From Dehalococcoidia bacterium (lineage in GTDB: Bacteria; Chloroflexota; Dehalococcoidia; Dehalococcoidales; Fen-1064), in the NCBI GenBank assembly GCA_011192055.1, contig DUES01000053.1, forward strand, positions 1 through 11,590: a stretch of DNA of 11,590 bases. Reading direction: 5' to 3'. Shown in pieces: positions 1-7,096 of this stretch (its first letter is position 1; every line of letters begins with the position of its first letter). Under the pieces are notes generated by a model. It was given only the letters and a program-made list of their open reading frames with translations, ran no database searches and had not been told where the DNA came from. Made by a program: the position numbers and the translations under genes.

Positions 1-692
1 GCCAGTTCACGTATTACCCTGAGGAACCTGGGACCATCTCTGACCCCTTCGATGTACAGTAATACTATTCTGGTATCCGAGTCCTGGGTCATGTATTCCA
101 GGTAATCACATTCATTGAAGTCGAGTGCGTTGCCGTAACTGATTGCCTTGCTGAAACGGATACCCCTGGCTCCGGCAATGCCCACCATCTCCCCAACTAC
201 CTGTCCGCTCTGGGATACCACACCAACCGTACCGGACTCTTTAGGCATGCCGCCATTGAAACCGATACCCATTGCCGGGTAGTACAGTCCCATGCAGTTA
301 GGTCCAATGAGCCGTATCCCATACCCCTGAGCTTTCTTCAGTATATCCTGCTCCAACTGGGCGGCGTCTTTGCGTCCTGTCTCGCTGAAGCGTGCCGTAA
401 AAAGGTGGACTATCTTGACACCCCTCGCTGCGCAGTCATCAAGCATACTCAGTACGCCGGCTGCCGGGATGGACGAAATAACATAGTCAACAGGTCCGGG
501 TATATCACTAACCCTGGCATAAGCTTTCAAGCCCATTATCTCCGGGTATTTCGGATTGACAGGGTAAATCTCACCCTTGAACCCCAGTTCCTGGAGAGGT
601 TCTACCCAACCTCTTCCCTGTCCCGTATTTGATGCACCGACTACGGCGATTGATTTCGGATGAAGGAGTTCCTCGAGTGGGTGAGTCGACAT
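1..692 (-). CDS. NDP-forming acyl-CoA synthetase, CoA-binding N-terminal part (partial)
   Basis: My translation of the minus strand from the ATG at 692 gives 230 open codons that run off the left edge. The N-terminus has a Rossmann CoA-binding domain, with SIAVVGAS near residues 14-21, then IYPVNPKYPEIMGLKAY and VDYVISSIPA. The succinyl-CoA-ligase-like segment follows, with IRLIGPNCMGLYYP, GTVGVVSQSGQVVGEM and ISYGNALDFNECDYLEY. These are hallmarks of the ADP/NDP-forming acetyl-CoA/acyl-CoA synthetase alpha region, which interconverts acyl-CoA and acid with formation of ATP or GTP in the cytoplasm. Full-length fused family members are about 700 aa, so most of the protein is outside the window, and whether a beta (ATP-grasp) part is fused cannot be seen. 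The start is well supported: GGAGG (minus strand, 701-705) lies 8 nt before the ATG. The acyl substrate is unknown. Confidence 0.9.
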   Translation of the reverse strand, partial: MSTHPLEELLHPKSIAVVGASNTGQGRGWVEPLQELGFKGEIYPVNPKYPEIMGLKAYARVSDIPGPVDYVISSIPAAGVLSMLDDCAARGVKIVHLFTARFSETGRKDAAQLEQDILKKAQGYGIRLIGPNCMGLYYPAMGIGFNGGMPKESGTVGVVSQSGQVVGEMVGIAGARGIRFSKAISYGNALDFNECDYLEYMTQDSDTRIVLLYIEGVRDGPRFLRVIREL

Positions 693-802
693 TTACCAAA
701 CCTCCACGATTATGTTTTATATAGCTGCATGACTATAATTGCAGATACTAATGCAGTGTTGTCTCAAGTGAACTGGTGCGCTTTACAGAGGAAAATATCC
801 AA

Positions 803-829
803 GAAAAAGGGCGGTTTACAAAACGCCCT
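803..829 (-). terminator. Terminator-like hairpin in the leader of the acyl-CoA synthetase
   Basis: On the minus strand AGGGCG (829-824) pairs with CGCCCT (813-808), with a 10-nt loop, and is followed at once by TTTTTCTT. This is the layout of an intrinsic terminator. No minus-strand gene lies upstream to be terminated, because corA is divergent. It therefore sits about 110 nt upstream of the acyl-CoA synthetase start and could act as an attenuator or end a short leader RNA. The role is inference; the hairpin and T-run are seen directly. Confidence 0.5.
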
Positions 830-883
830 CGTCACCACGGTTGTGATATTGCCAATAATTTACCATTACACAATTAATAATAC

Positions 884-913
884 ATGACTTAGCCACTAAC
901 TCGCAAATATGAT
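884..913 (+). promoter_or_regulatory. Candidate sigma-70-type promoter for corA
   Basis: ATGACT at 884-889 matches 4 of 6 bases of TTGACA. TATGAT at 908-913 matches 5 of 6 of TATAAT, with an 18-bp spacer. Transcription would start near 920, giving a leader of about 33 nt before the corA ATG, too short for an M-box riboswitch. The match is moderate and other A/T-rich hexamers lie nearby, so this is a best guess. Confidence 0.35.
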
Positions 914-952
914 AGAATGTAGACCGGCATCACGCCAAAAGGATAGTCCGCT

Positions 953-1903
953 ATGACCGGTACTGCAAGCGTTGAAGAGCCAAAACTTCACATGGAGTCT
1001 CTGACCTGGGGTAATGTAACCTGGGTTAATATTGACGGCCCGACTGAACTGGAGACTGATTACCTGGCCAGACACTACCCGTTCCATCCCCTGGACCTGG
1101 ACGACTGTCTTAGTCGTATACAGCGGCCCAAGATAGACGAGTATGACGACTATCTTTTCCTTGTCCTGCACTTCCCTGTTTTTAATAAAAAGACACGCGT
1201 AACAACGCCCAGCCAGGTATCGGTATTCATCGGGCAGGACTACCTGATAACACTGCATAAGGGAAAACTCAAACCGCTGGTAAACCTGTTCCGGCAGTGC
1301 CAGCAGGAGGAGGAGTTCCGGCGCTGGGCTATGAGTGGCGGCACAGGTCATCTCCTGTACCGGATAGTAGACCGATTGGTCGATTACTGTTTACCGATAC
1401 TCAATAAAATCGGCAGTAATATCGACAGGGTGGATGACGAGATTTTTTCCAGCAGTATGCCCAACGCGGTACGGGACATCTCCGAGTTACGCCGTGACGT
1501 AATTTCGTTCCGGCGAATTATCTGGCCGCTACGGGCTGTTTTCGGGAACCTGTGGACCAAAGCCCGCCGTTATACCGAGACAGACATGGAAATTTATTTT
1601 GACGACCTGGTGGACCATGTCGACAAGATACGGGATGGTCTCGATGAGTACAAGGAAAGAATCGAGGGGTTGAATGATACCCACGATTCACTGGCAACGA
1701 ACCGTACCAACGAGATTGTCCGCATGCTGACTATTATCGCCACAATAATGCTCCCGATTACGGTTGTCGCCAGTATCTTCGGTATGAATATCCCGCTTGG
1801 ACTTTTTGGGAATTCCCGGCTGTCACCGCTCTTTGTTTCCCTTATCTGCCTGGCAATTATTCTTACCATGCTCTACTTCTTCCGTCGCAAACACTGGATA
1901 TAA
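953..1903 (+). CDS. corA: CorA family Mg2+/Co2+ transport protein
   Basis: A 316-aa protein of typical CorA length. The soluble N-terminal domain includes HPLDLDDCLSRIQRPKIDEY (residues 45-64), close to the family consensus that begins HPLAIED. A long helical stalk covers about residues 140-255. Two C-terminal membrane helices follow (about 257-276 and 291-310), and the signature GMN selectivity motif is at residues 277-279, right after the first helix. The C-terminus is basic (FRRKHWI), as expected for a cytoplasmic tail. CorA forms a homopentameric inner-membrane channel for Mg2+ uptake. The ATG at 953 is preceded by AAAAGGA (937-943) at a 9-nt spacing. It is the first gene of a plus-strand run; yhhQ starts 2 nt after its stop. 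Confidence 0.95.
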   Translation: MTGTASVEEPKLHMESLTWGNVTWVNIDGPTELETDYLARHYPFHPLDLDDCLSRIQRPKIDEYDDYLFLVLHFPVFNKKTRVTTPSQVSVFIGQDYLITLHKGKLKPLVNLFRQCQQEEEFRRWAMSGGTGHLLYRIVDRLVDYCLPILNKIGSNIDRVDDEIFSSSMPNAVRDISELRRDVISFRRIIWPLRAVFGNLWTKARRYTETDMEIYFDDLVDHVDKIRDGLDEYKERIEGLNDTHDSLATNRTNEIVRMLTIIATIMLPITVVASIFGMNIPLGLFGNSRLSPLFVSLICLAIILTMLYFFRRKHWI

Positions 1904-1905
1904 TA

Positions 1906-2595
1906 ATGAATACTTCAGCCAGGTTTGTGGTTATAGCCACTGTCTTCGTCACTTGCCTGATTACGGCCAATATCATTGCTGTCAAGGTAATCAGTGTGGG
2001 CTCCTTTATTCTGCCTGCAGCAATATTCGTTTTTCCGGTCAGCTATATTTTCGGGGACGTCCTGACCGAAGTCTACGGCTATCACCAGGCCAGAAAGGTT
2101 ATCTGGCTTGGTTTTCTCTGCAACCTGGTCTTTGTTATCTTCGCATGGGTAGGACAGGTCCTGCCTGCTGCCCCGTTCTGGGAAGGCCAGAAAGCCTACG
2201 AGAGCATCCTCGGTTATGCACCGCGCCTGCTCGCTGCTTCTTTCCTGGGCTATCTTGCGGGGGAATTCACCAATTCCTATATCATGGCCAGGATGAAGAT
2301 ATTAACCCGTGGACGATGGCTCTGGACCCGTACCATCAGCTCTACAGTCGTCGGTCAGGGACTGGATACCCTGATATTTATCCTCGTGGCTTTTGCGGGT
2401 ACGCCGGTATTTGCACTGGTAATGGTACTACACCACTGGCTGGCCAAAATCATCATCGAGGTCGCTGCAACCCCGTTAACATACCTCGCTGTTGATTCGC
2501 TCAAGAAAAGGGAGTCAACAGACATCTACGACCACGATACCAATTTCAACCCGTTCTCCATCCGGGGCAGGCAGCGAAAGGCAATTGAGCAGTGA
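1906..2595 (+). CDS. yhhQ: Queuosine precursor transporter, YhhQ family (DUF165)
   Basis: A 229-aa integral membrane protein with about six hydrophobic helices. The diagnostic region is at residues 20-70: ITANIIAVKVISVG, then FPVSYIFGDVLTEVYGYHQA, then RKVIWLGF. This matches the YhhQ/QPTR family, which imports 7-deazaguanine precursors (preQ0/preQ1) for tRNA queuosine synthesis. Other conserved parts are the FTNSYIMARMK loop and VVGQGLDTLIFI. The start lies 2 nt after the corA stop with no clear Shine-Dalgarno sequence, so translation is probably coupled to corA. The C-terminal tail (about residues 200-229) is polar and cytoplasmic. No queuosine biosynthesis gene is in the window, so salvage use is inferred from the family alone. 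Confidence 0.9.
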   Translation: MNTSARFVVIATVFVTCLITANIIAVKVISVGSFILPAAIFVFPVSYIFGDVLTEVYGYHQARKVIWLGFLCNLVFVIFAWVGQVLPAAPFWEGQKAYESILGYAPRLLAASFLGYLAGEFTNSYIMARMKILTRGRWLWTRTISSTVVGQGLDTLIFILVAFAGTPVFALVMVLHHWLAKIIIEVAATPLTYLAVDSLKKRESTDIYDHDTNFNPFSIRGRQRKAIEQ

Positions 2596-3362
2596 ATGTC
2601 CGTTTTCTGGGTGCGCACAATATCGAATCGCAGGATACCCGCTGTATCTGCCTGCTGATTGATAACATCCTGGCAATAGACGCCGGGGCACTGACCGGCA
2701 ACCTCTCCATCGCTGCCCAAAGGTCACTTAAAGCAGTATTACTGACCCACCGGCACTTTGACCACATCAGGGATATACCGGTCCTGGCCATGAATTTCTA
2801 CCACTCGGGGATTTCCATCAATGTCTACTCTACAGAAGAGGTACGTGAAGCTCTCTCTTCCCATCTTCTCAATGGCCTGCTCTATTCCAGGTTTATGGAG
2901 AAACCGGAGGAAAACCCGACCGTCATTTTTACCGCAATCGAACCGCACCATTCCATAGAGATTTCCGGCTATTCCGTTCTGCCGGTCCCTGTCAATCACT
3001 CGGTGACAACAGTGGGCTACGAGATAACATCACCTGAAGGCAGGGTGCTGTTTTACACCGCTGATACCGGACCGGGGCTGCAGGAATGCTGGCAGCACGT
3101 ATCTCCCCATGTCCTTATTACAGAGATTACGCTCCCCGACAGATTCTCCGAACTCGCCGTAGAATCCGGGCACCTTACTCCGGCACTACTCCGGCAGGAG
3201 ATGTGTACTTTTCGCAACCTCAAAGGCTATCTGCCTCAAATAGTTGTCGTGCACATGAGCCCGGAACTTGAGGATGAAATCAGAGAACAGGTGGAGGATG
3301 TCGCCCGAACCCTGGGCACACCTGCTACTATTGCATACGAAGGTATGCAACTCCGGGTCTAG
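2592..3362 (+). CDS. MBL-fold metal-dependent hydrolase
   Basis: A 256-aa metallo-beta-lactamase-fold protein. The metal-binding motif is LTHRHFDHIRD (His53, His55, Asp57, His58). Further likely ligands are His136 (PVNHS), Asp158 (FYTADTG) and His221 (VVHMS). An SGHLTP segment (His194) resembles class II cyclic-nucleotide phosphodiesterases and RNase Z-like enzymes. The fold and a phosphodiester or similar hydrolase role are well supported; the substrate is not known. It starts with GTG at 2592 inside a GTGA overlap with the yhhQ stop (2593-2595), indicating translational coupling. The nearby ATG at 2596 is out of frame. There is no signal peptide, so it is cytoplasmic. Confidence 0.85.
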   Translation: MNVRFLGAHNIESQDTRCICLLIDNILAIDAGALTGNLSIAAQRSLKAVLLTHRHFDHIRDIPVLAMNFYHSGISINVYSTEEVREALSSHLLNGLLYSRFMEKPEENPTVIFTAIEPHHSIEISGYSVLPVPVNHSVTTVGYEITSPEGRVLFYTADTGPGLQECWQHVSPHVLITEITLPDRFSELAVESGHLTPALLRQEMCTFRNLKGYLPQIVVVHMSPELEDEIREQVEDVARTLGTPATIAYEGMQLRV

Positions 3363-3396
3363 TATCACCTGCCGTTAGTAACAGGCGAAGGATGAT

Positions 3397-3429
3397 ATGT
3401 ACATAGACCGGTACTTTCCAGTTATATGA
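3397..3429 (+). promoter_or_regulatory. Possible 10-codon upstream reading frame coupled to the Mut7-C gene
   Basis: ATG at 3397 opens a frame reading MYIDRYFPVI. Its TGA stop (3427-3429) overlaps the ATG of the next gene (3426-3428) as ATGA. AAGGA (3388-3392) lies 4 nt before the upstream ATG, whereas the downstream ATG has no purine-rich site of its own. This fits translational coupling through a leader peptide. With so short a frame, chance cannot be excluded. Confidence 0.25.
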
Positions 3430-3959
3430 ATACTGTAGAATCACCAAAATTTATAGTCGACCTTAATGTCGGCAAGCTGGCCCGCTGGCTTCGGATGATG
3501 GGATACGACACCCTGCTGTTCGACCATGGCGAAGACTACCGCATGATACGCATAGCCCTTGACCAGTCACGCATAATCCTTACCAAAGATACGCATATCA
3601 TGGAACGGCGCATCATTACCAGCGGCCGGTTGCAGGCAGTCCTTGTCAGCGGAGATAACTCCGAGGAACAGATGCAGCAGGTCATGGAATGCCTGCACCT
3701 GGATACGGACTTCCGGCCGTTCAGCCTCTGTCTTGAATGCAACACTCCTCTTGTTGAAAGAAAAAAACATGAAGTAGCGGACCGTATACCGCCCTACATC
3801 CTGGAAACACAGGAACAGTTCGTGGAATGCCCTGCCTGTCACAGGGTTTTCTGGAAAGGCACCCACTGGACTGCGATGGTTGGAAAGCTGTCCGGGTTCA
3901 GCAAAGGCCAGACCGGGCATGGAGTCGATTCCGCGGTGAGGCAGGAAAAGGAAGGGTAA
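3426..3959 (+). CDS. Mut7-C RNase domain protein with C-terminal zinc ribbon
   Basis: A 177-aa protein. Residues 9-100 form the Mut7-C (PIN-like) domain: KFIVDLNVGKLARWLRMMGY (Asp12), then LFDHGEDYRM and ILTKDTHIMERR (Asp55), with acidic residues where PIN-like nucleases bind metal. Residues 102-138 form a treble-clef or zinc-ribbon module with two CxxC pairs (Cys102/Cys105 in CLEC, Cys135/Cys138 in CPAC). HRVFWKGTHW follows, a typical end of this family. It was named after the C-terminal domain of the metazoan exonuclease Mut7; ribonuclease function is predicted from fold, and a specific RNA target is unknown. The start is fixed to the ATG at 3426 because the in-frame TGA at 3393 lies just upstream and no other start is in between. 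The next gene starts directly after its stop codon. Confidence 0.88.
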   Translation: MNTVESPKFIVDLNVGKLARWLRMMGYDTLLFDHGEDYRMIRIALDQSRIILTKDTHIMERRIITSGRLQAVLVSGDNSEEQMQQVMECLHLDTDFRPFSLCLECNTPLVERKKHEVADRIPPYILETQEQFVECPACHRVFWKGTHWTAMVGKLSGFSKGQTGHGVDSAVRQEKEG

Positions 3960-5378
3960 ATGGACAAACAAATCCGGTACGGCAGGATTACGTCTACCCT
4001 GGTAGCGAATCTTGCTGCAATAGCAGGTGAGAAAAACGTTCTAACCGGCGACGAAAGGCAGAACTACTCCCGCGACGAGGCACCGGGGTCAGACCAGGCC
4101 GTTCCAGACCTGGTGGTGAAGCCGGGTAATAGCAGGGAAGTAGCCGAAATTATGAAGCTGGCCAACGAAGCGAGAGTTCCTATCGTTGTCCGTGGTGCGG
4201 GCACCGGTCTTGCCGGAGGTGCCGTAGCCTTCTACGGAGGGATTATACTTTCAATGGAGAGGATGAACCGCATACTGGAAATAGACCGGCACAACTTCGT
4301 GGCTACCGTTGAGCCGGCTGTTACTCTTGAGGAACTGTACCGGGCAGTTGAGGAATACGGACTCTACTATCCTCTGTATCCGGGAGAGAAAAGCGCTGCT
4401 CTTGGCGGGAATGTCGCTACCAACGCCGGTGGCATGAGGGCTGTTAAGTACGGCGTAACCCGGCACTTTGTCCTCGGACTGGAGGTTGTCCTCCCGACCG
4501 GGGAAATCATAGAAACCGGGGGCAAGTTCGTCAAATGCAGCACCGGGTATGACCTCACACAGCTAATCATCGGGTCCGAGGGAACGCTGGCCGTAATCAC
4601 AAAAGTACTCCTGAGACTGACCACACGTCCGGGGAAGACAGAGATACTTTTTATTCCATTCAACAGCTTGCATGAAGCTATCGGGGCTGTCCCTGATATC
4701 CTCGTCCGCGGGATAGTCCCAGTCGGTATTGAGTTTATGGAGAAAGACGCGATACAGATGGTCGAGGAGTTTACGGGTAAGGAAATACCACTTCACAGCC
4801 ATGAAGCATTTTTACTCATCATTGTCGAAGGGGCTGACGATGATGAAATACAGCGCATGTCCAGTGATATCGGAGAGGTATGTCTAAACCGTGGCGCAGT
4901 CGATGTCTATATACCCGGCAGCGAGCGTGCCAAGAGAAACCTGATGGAAGCCAGGGAGAAGTTTTATCCTGCTGCGGTACACCTCGGTATACTGGATATC
5001 GCCGATGTCGTCGTTCCGCGCAGTCGAATAGCCGACTTTATGGTCGAAGCAAGGAAAATCGGTGAGGAATACGGTATTGCGCTGGTAGCCTGCGGGCACG
5101 CCGGAGACGGAAATGTGCACCTCTGCATGATGGATGACGGTACCGAACTGCACCGGAAGCAGGCACCGGAGCTGCTTACTCAACTCTTCAAGGTCGGTGT
5201 AGCAATGGGAGGAACGGTCTCGGGAGAACATGGAGTCGGGTCAATCAAGAAAAAATACCTGGACATTGCCCTCAATGAATCCGAGATTAGCCTTATGAAA
5301 CGGATAAAGCGGGCTTTTGACCCGAACAATATAATGAATCCGGGCAAGGTCCTTGATATAGATTCGTCGAAGAGCTAA
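3960..5378 (+). CDS. glcD: FAD-binding oxidase, GlcD/D-lactate dehydrogenase type
   Basis: A 472-aa flavoprotein of the vanillyl-alcohol oxidase (FAD_binding_4 plus FAD-oxidase_C) superfamily. The N-terminal FAD domain has PIVVRGAGTGLAGGAV (about residues 74-89) and GEKSAALGGNVATNAGGMRA (142-161), then IIGSEGTLAVIT (203-214). The C-terminal substrate domain has ACGHAGDGNVHLC (378-389) and SGEHGVGSIKKKYL (421-434), whose histidines are typical of 2-hydroxyacid oxidation. Length equals that of GlcD. The enzyme probably oxidises glycolate, D-lactate or another 2-hydroxyacid and passes electrons to a partner. No GlcE or iron-sulfur GlcF gene is adjacent, so the acceptor and substrate are open. 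The ATG is immediately after the previous TAA, with a purine-rich AGGAAAAGGAAGGG just before it. It is the last gene of the plus-strand run. Confidence 0.92.
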   Translation: MDKQIRYGRITSTLVANLAAIAGEKNVLTGDERQNYSRDEAPGSDQAVPDLVVKPGNSREVAEIMKLANEARVPIVVRGAGTGLAGGAVAFYGGIILSMERMNRILEIDRHNFVATVEPAVTLEELYRAVEEYGLYYPLYPGEKSAALGGNVATNAGGMRAVKYGVTRHFVLGLEVVLPTGEIIETGGKFVKCSTGYDLTQLIIGSEGTLAVITKVLLRLTTRPGKTEILFIPFNSLHEAIGAVPDILVRGIVPVGIEFMEKDAIQMVEEFTGKEIPLHSHEAFLLIIVEGADDDEIQRMSSDIGEVCLNRGAVDVYIPGSERAKRNLMEAREKFYPAAVHLGILDIADVVVPRSRIADFMVEARKIGEEYGIALVACGHAGDGNVHLCMMDDGTELHRKQAPELLTQLFKVGVAMGGTVSGEHGVGSIKKKYLDIALNESEISLMKRIKRAFDPNNIMNPGKVLDIDSSKS

Positions 5379-5388
5379 CAGGTTTCTG

Positions 5389-5417
5389 AAAAAGGGGAGT
5401 CCAGAGGGAGCGCTCCC
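5389..5417 (-). terminator. Possible terminator after the serine recombinase
   Basis: On the minus strand GGGAG (5417-5413) can pair with CTCCC (5399-5395), followed by CTTTTT (5394-5389). An alternative is the perfect 12-bp palindrome GGGAGCGCTCCC at 5406-5417. The T-run suits transcripts leaving the recombinase. On the plus strand no T-run follows, so it would not clearly end the glcD transcript. Confidence 0.4.
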
Positions 5418-5426
5418 AGTTATAAT

Positions 5427-7096
5427 CTATTCCCCCTTCCGTGGAAGGCTCCTTCCTGTCCAGGAAGGGGGACTGCACGATAGACTACCAATCGGTTCTA
5501 TCGGGAAAAGGGCATTGACTTCCATTCCATGATTGAACACGAACAGCCTCACGTTTAGCCTGTCAAGCATTTCACGCTTCGAGGCAGGGAAACCCGTAGT
5601 TGTGCCAAGCCGCCTGTCTTCAAGCCCGACTACTTTCAGTGCTACCTGGTGAGGCCCGCCTACCACCCTCGTCATAGTACCGTCTTCGTTCTCCGTATTC
5701 CAGTCCATTGCCCTGACCTGCCTTTCCCAGAAGCGCAGCATGCCCCGGGTGTTCTCCAATTCATCTATCTGAGCCGGGTCAATACTGGCTTTAAGCCCCC
5801 TTATCCTGATCTCCTCCCGGTCGAGGCTATCCTTTAACTCCCTGAACTTGTCGCTGTTCATATTGCGGATTACCCAATCATCAGCTAACCTGGCCTTCTG
5901 TTGGGCAATCTCGGCCAGCCTCTCTTCGATTGGCTTCAGCCTGGCGTTCAGGTCCGCCTCCCTCGCCCTAAGGTTCTCTATCGTATCCCTGATTACCACA
6001 GACAAGGTGTTTGGGTCATTGATAATTTCATCTACACGCTGCCAAATCTCGCTTTCCAGCCACTCGGCTCTGAAGGAGGGAGACTTGCACCTTGGTGAAC
6101 CGTCAAGGTGATGGTATTTCATCCTGCCACGGCATGAGTAATACCTCTTGCCGTGAATTCTCTCCGCCCGGTACGCATGACCGCATATACCGCAGGTAAT
6201 CATCCCCTGAAGAAGGAACTCATCCTGGCATTTCGGCCTGCTACGCTTGTTATTCTTCAACCTTTCTTGCGCTGCCAGCCAGATTTCCTTAGTAACGATA
6301 GCCGGTACACTTATCCGGATCGCCTTACTGAGGTCAATCCTGTTGATGTCCGAAATATGGGTATGCCGGTTCACTATCTGCGTGCCTTCATATGTTGGGT
6401 TCAGCAGCACTTGCCTGACCGCAGTGGACCGCCAGCCTTTGCAGTTCTTGCTCCGGCCAGGTATCTTATCCCTATTCAATCCCTCAGATATACCGCTGAG
6501 TGCCTTCCCCCTACCATACTCGGAGTATATCCTTCTGACTACCCTGGCTTCGGTTTCATCAACTACAAGTTTCCTTGTCGCTTTGTTGTACGCATAACCG
6601 TACGGTGGCTTTCCACCAGCCCAGCACCCATCGCGGTACCTTTGGATCCTGCCGCTCCTGGTGCGCTCGATGATGTTGTCCCGTTCCCACTCGGCTATCA
6701 TACCGAACATCTGAAACACCATCTTGCCGGTACCGGTGGACGTATCCACAGATTCCTTCACCGAAGTCAGAGATACGTGACAACTTGCCAACTTCTGCTC
6801 TACCTCCAAAAGCAGGCGCAGGTTGCGGGCCAGACGGTCCAATTTGTAGGCCACAACCTTGTCAAACAATCCTATCTTGGCATCGGACAGCAATTGTTCC
6901 AGTCCAGGACGATTACCGTCCTTACCAGAGTAGCCAGGATCAATGTACCTGTTGATGACTACCCAGTCTTGCAGTTGGCAGTAGGCAGCGAGTGGCTTCG
7001 CTGGAACTCCATCGATGTTCCTTCCAGGGCTTGCTCCTGGGTGGAAACCCTGGCATAAGTAGCCACCCTGATCCGGGTTTTAGCAGTGTTATTCAT
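5427..7096 (-). pseudogene. Large serine recombinase, frameshifted
   Basis: Two overlapping frames together make a complete large serine recombinase of about 556 aa. The first starts with ATG at 7096 and reads RIRVATYARVSTQEQALEGT, with the catalytic serine at residue 18, then hits TAG at 6959-6961. The second frame supplies LAAYCQLQDWVVINRYIDPG, YSGKDGNRPGLEQLL, the resolvase motif YKLDRLARN, the Recombinase domain (GKPPYGYAYNKATRK to LLNPTYEGT), a zinc ribbon (CGIC and two further Cys) and a long coiled coil. Loss of one base between about 6988 and 7003 explains the break; the span of 1670 nt is one short of a multiple of three. Both halves are otherwise intact, so the mutation is recent, is a sequencing error, or is bypassed. 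Such enzymes integrate and excise mobile DNA at att sites. The ATG overlaps the stop of the upstream small gene. Confidence 0.88.
5431..5472. repeat. Tandem palindrome of CCTTCC/GGAAGG units
   Basis: TCCCCCTTCC (5431-5440) is perfectly complementary to GGAAGGGGGA (5463-5472). Inside lie GGAAGG (5443-5448) and CCTTCC (5451-5456). The four 6-mers alternate, so the DNA can fold as one long stem or as two small hairpins. It encodes the last residues of the recombinase frame (PPSWTGRSLPRKGE). It could be a dispersed intergenic repeat or part of a recombination site; which is not decidable here. Confidence 0.6.

Noticed and set aside
803..860. T-box riboswitch in the acyl-CoA synthetase leader
   Set aside because: A GTGG-containing stretch precedes the terminator, but the conserved T-box antiterminator sequence and specifier stem are not present, and the gene is not a usual target.
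896..1351. A 151-aa minus-strand open frame opposite corA
   Set aside because: It lies opposite the conserved CorA N-terminal domain and has no recognisable domain.
1797..2495. A 232-aa plus-strand frame spanning the corA end and yhhQ
   Set aside because: Out of frame with two well-recognised genes; its translation is Cys/Arg/Pro-rich without membrane helices or motifs.
3363..3396. Terminator between the MBL and Mut7-C genes
   Set aside because: Only a 4-bp CCTG/CAGG stem with no T-run; it would not stop transcription.
6153..7058. A 301-aa plus-strand open frame across the recombinase
   Set aside because: It is antisense to the clearly recognisable serine recombinase and shows no family-like motifs; long antisense frames are common opposite such coding sequence.
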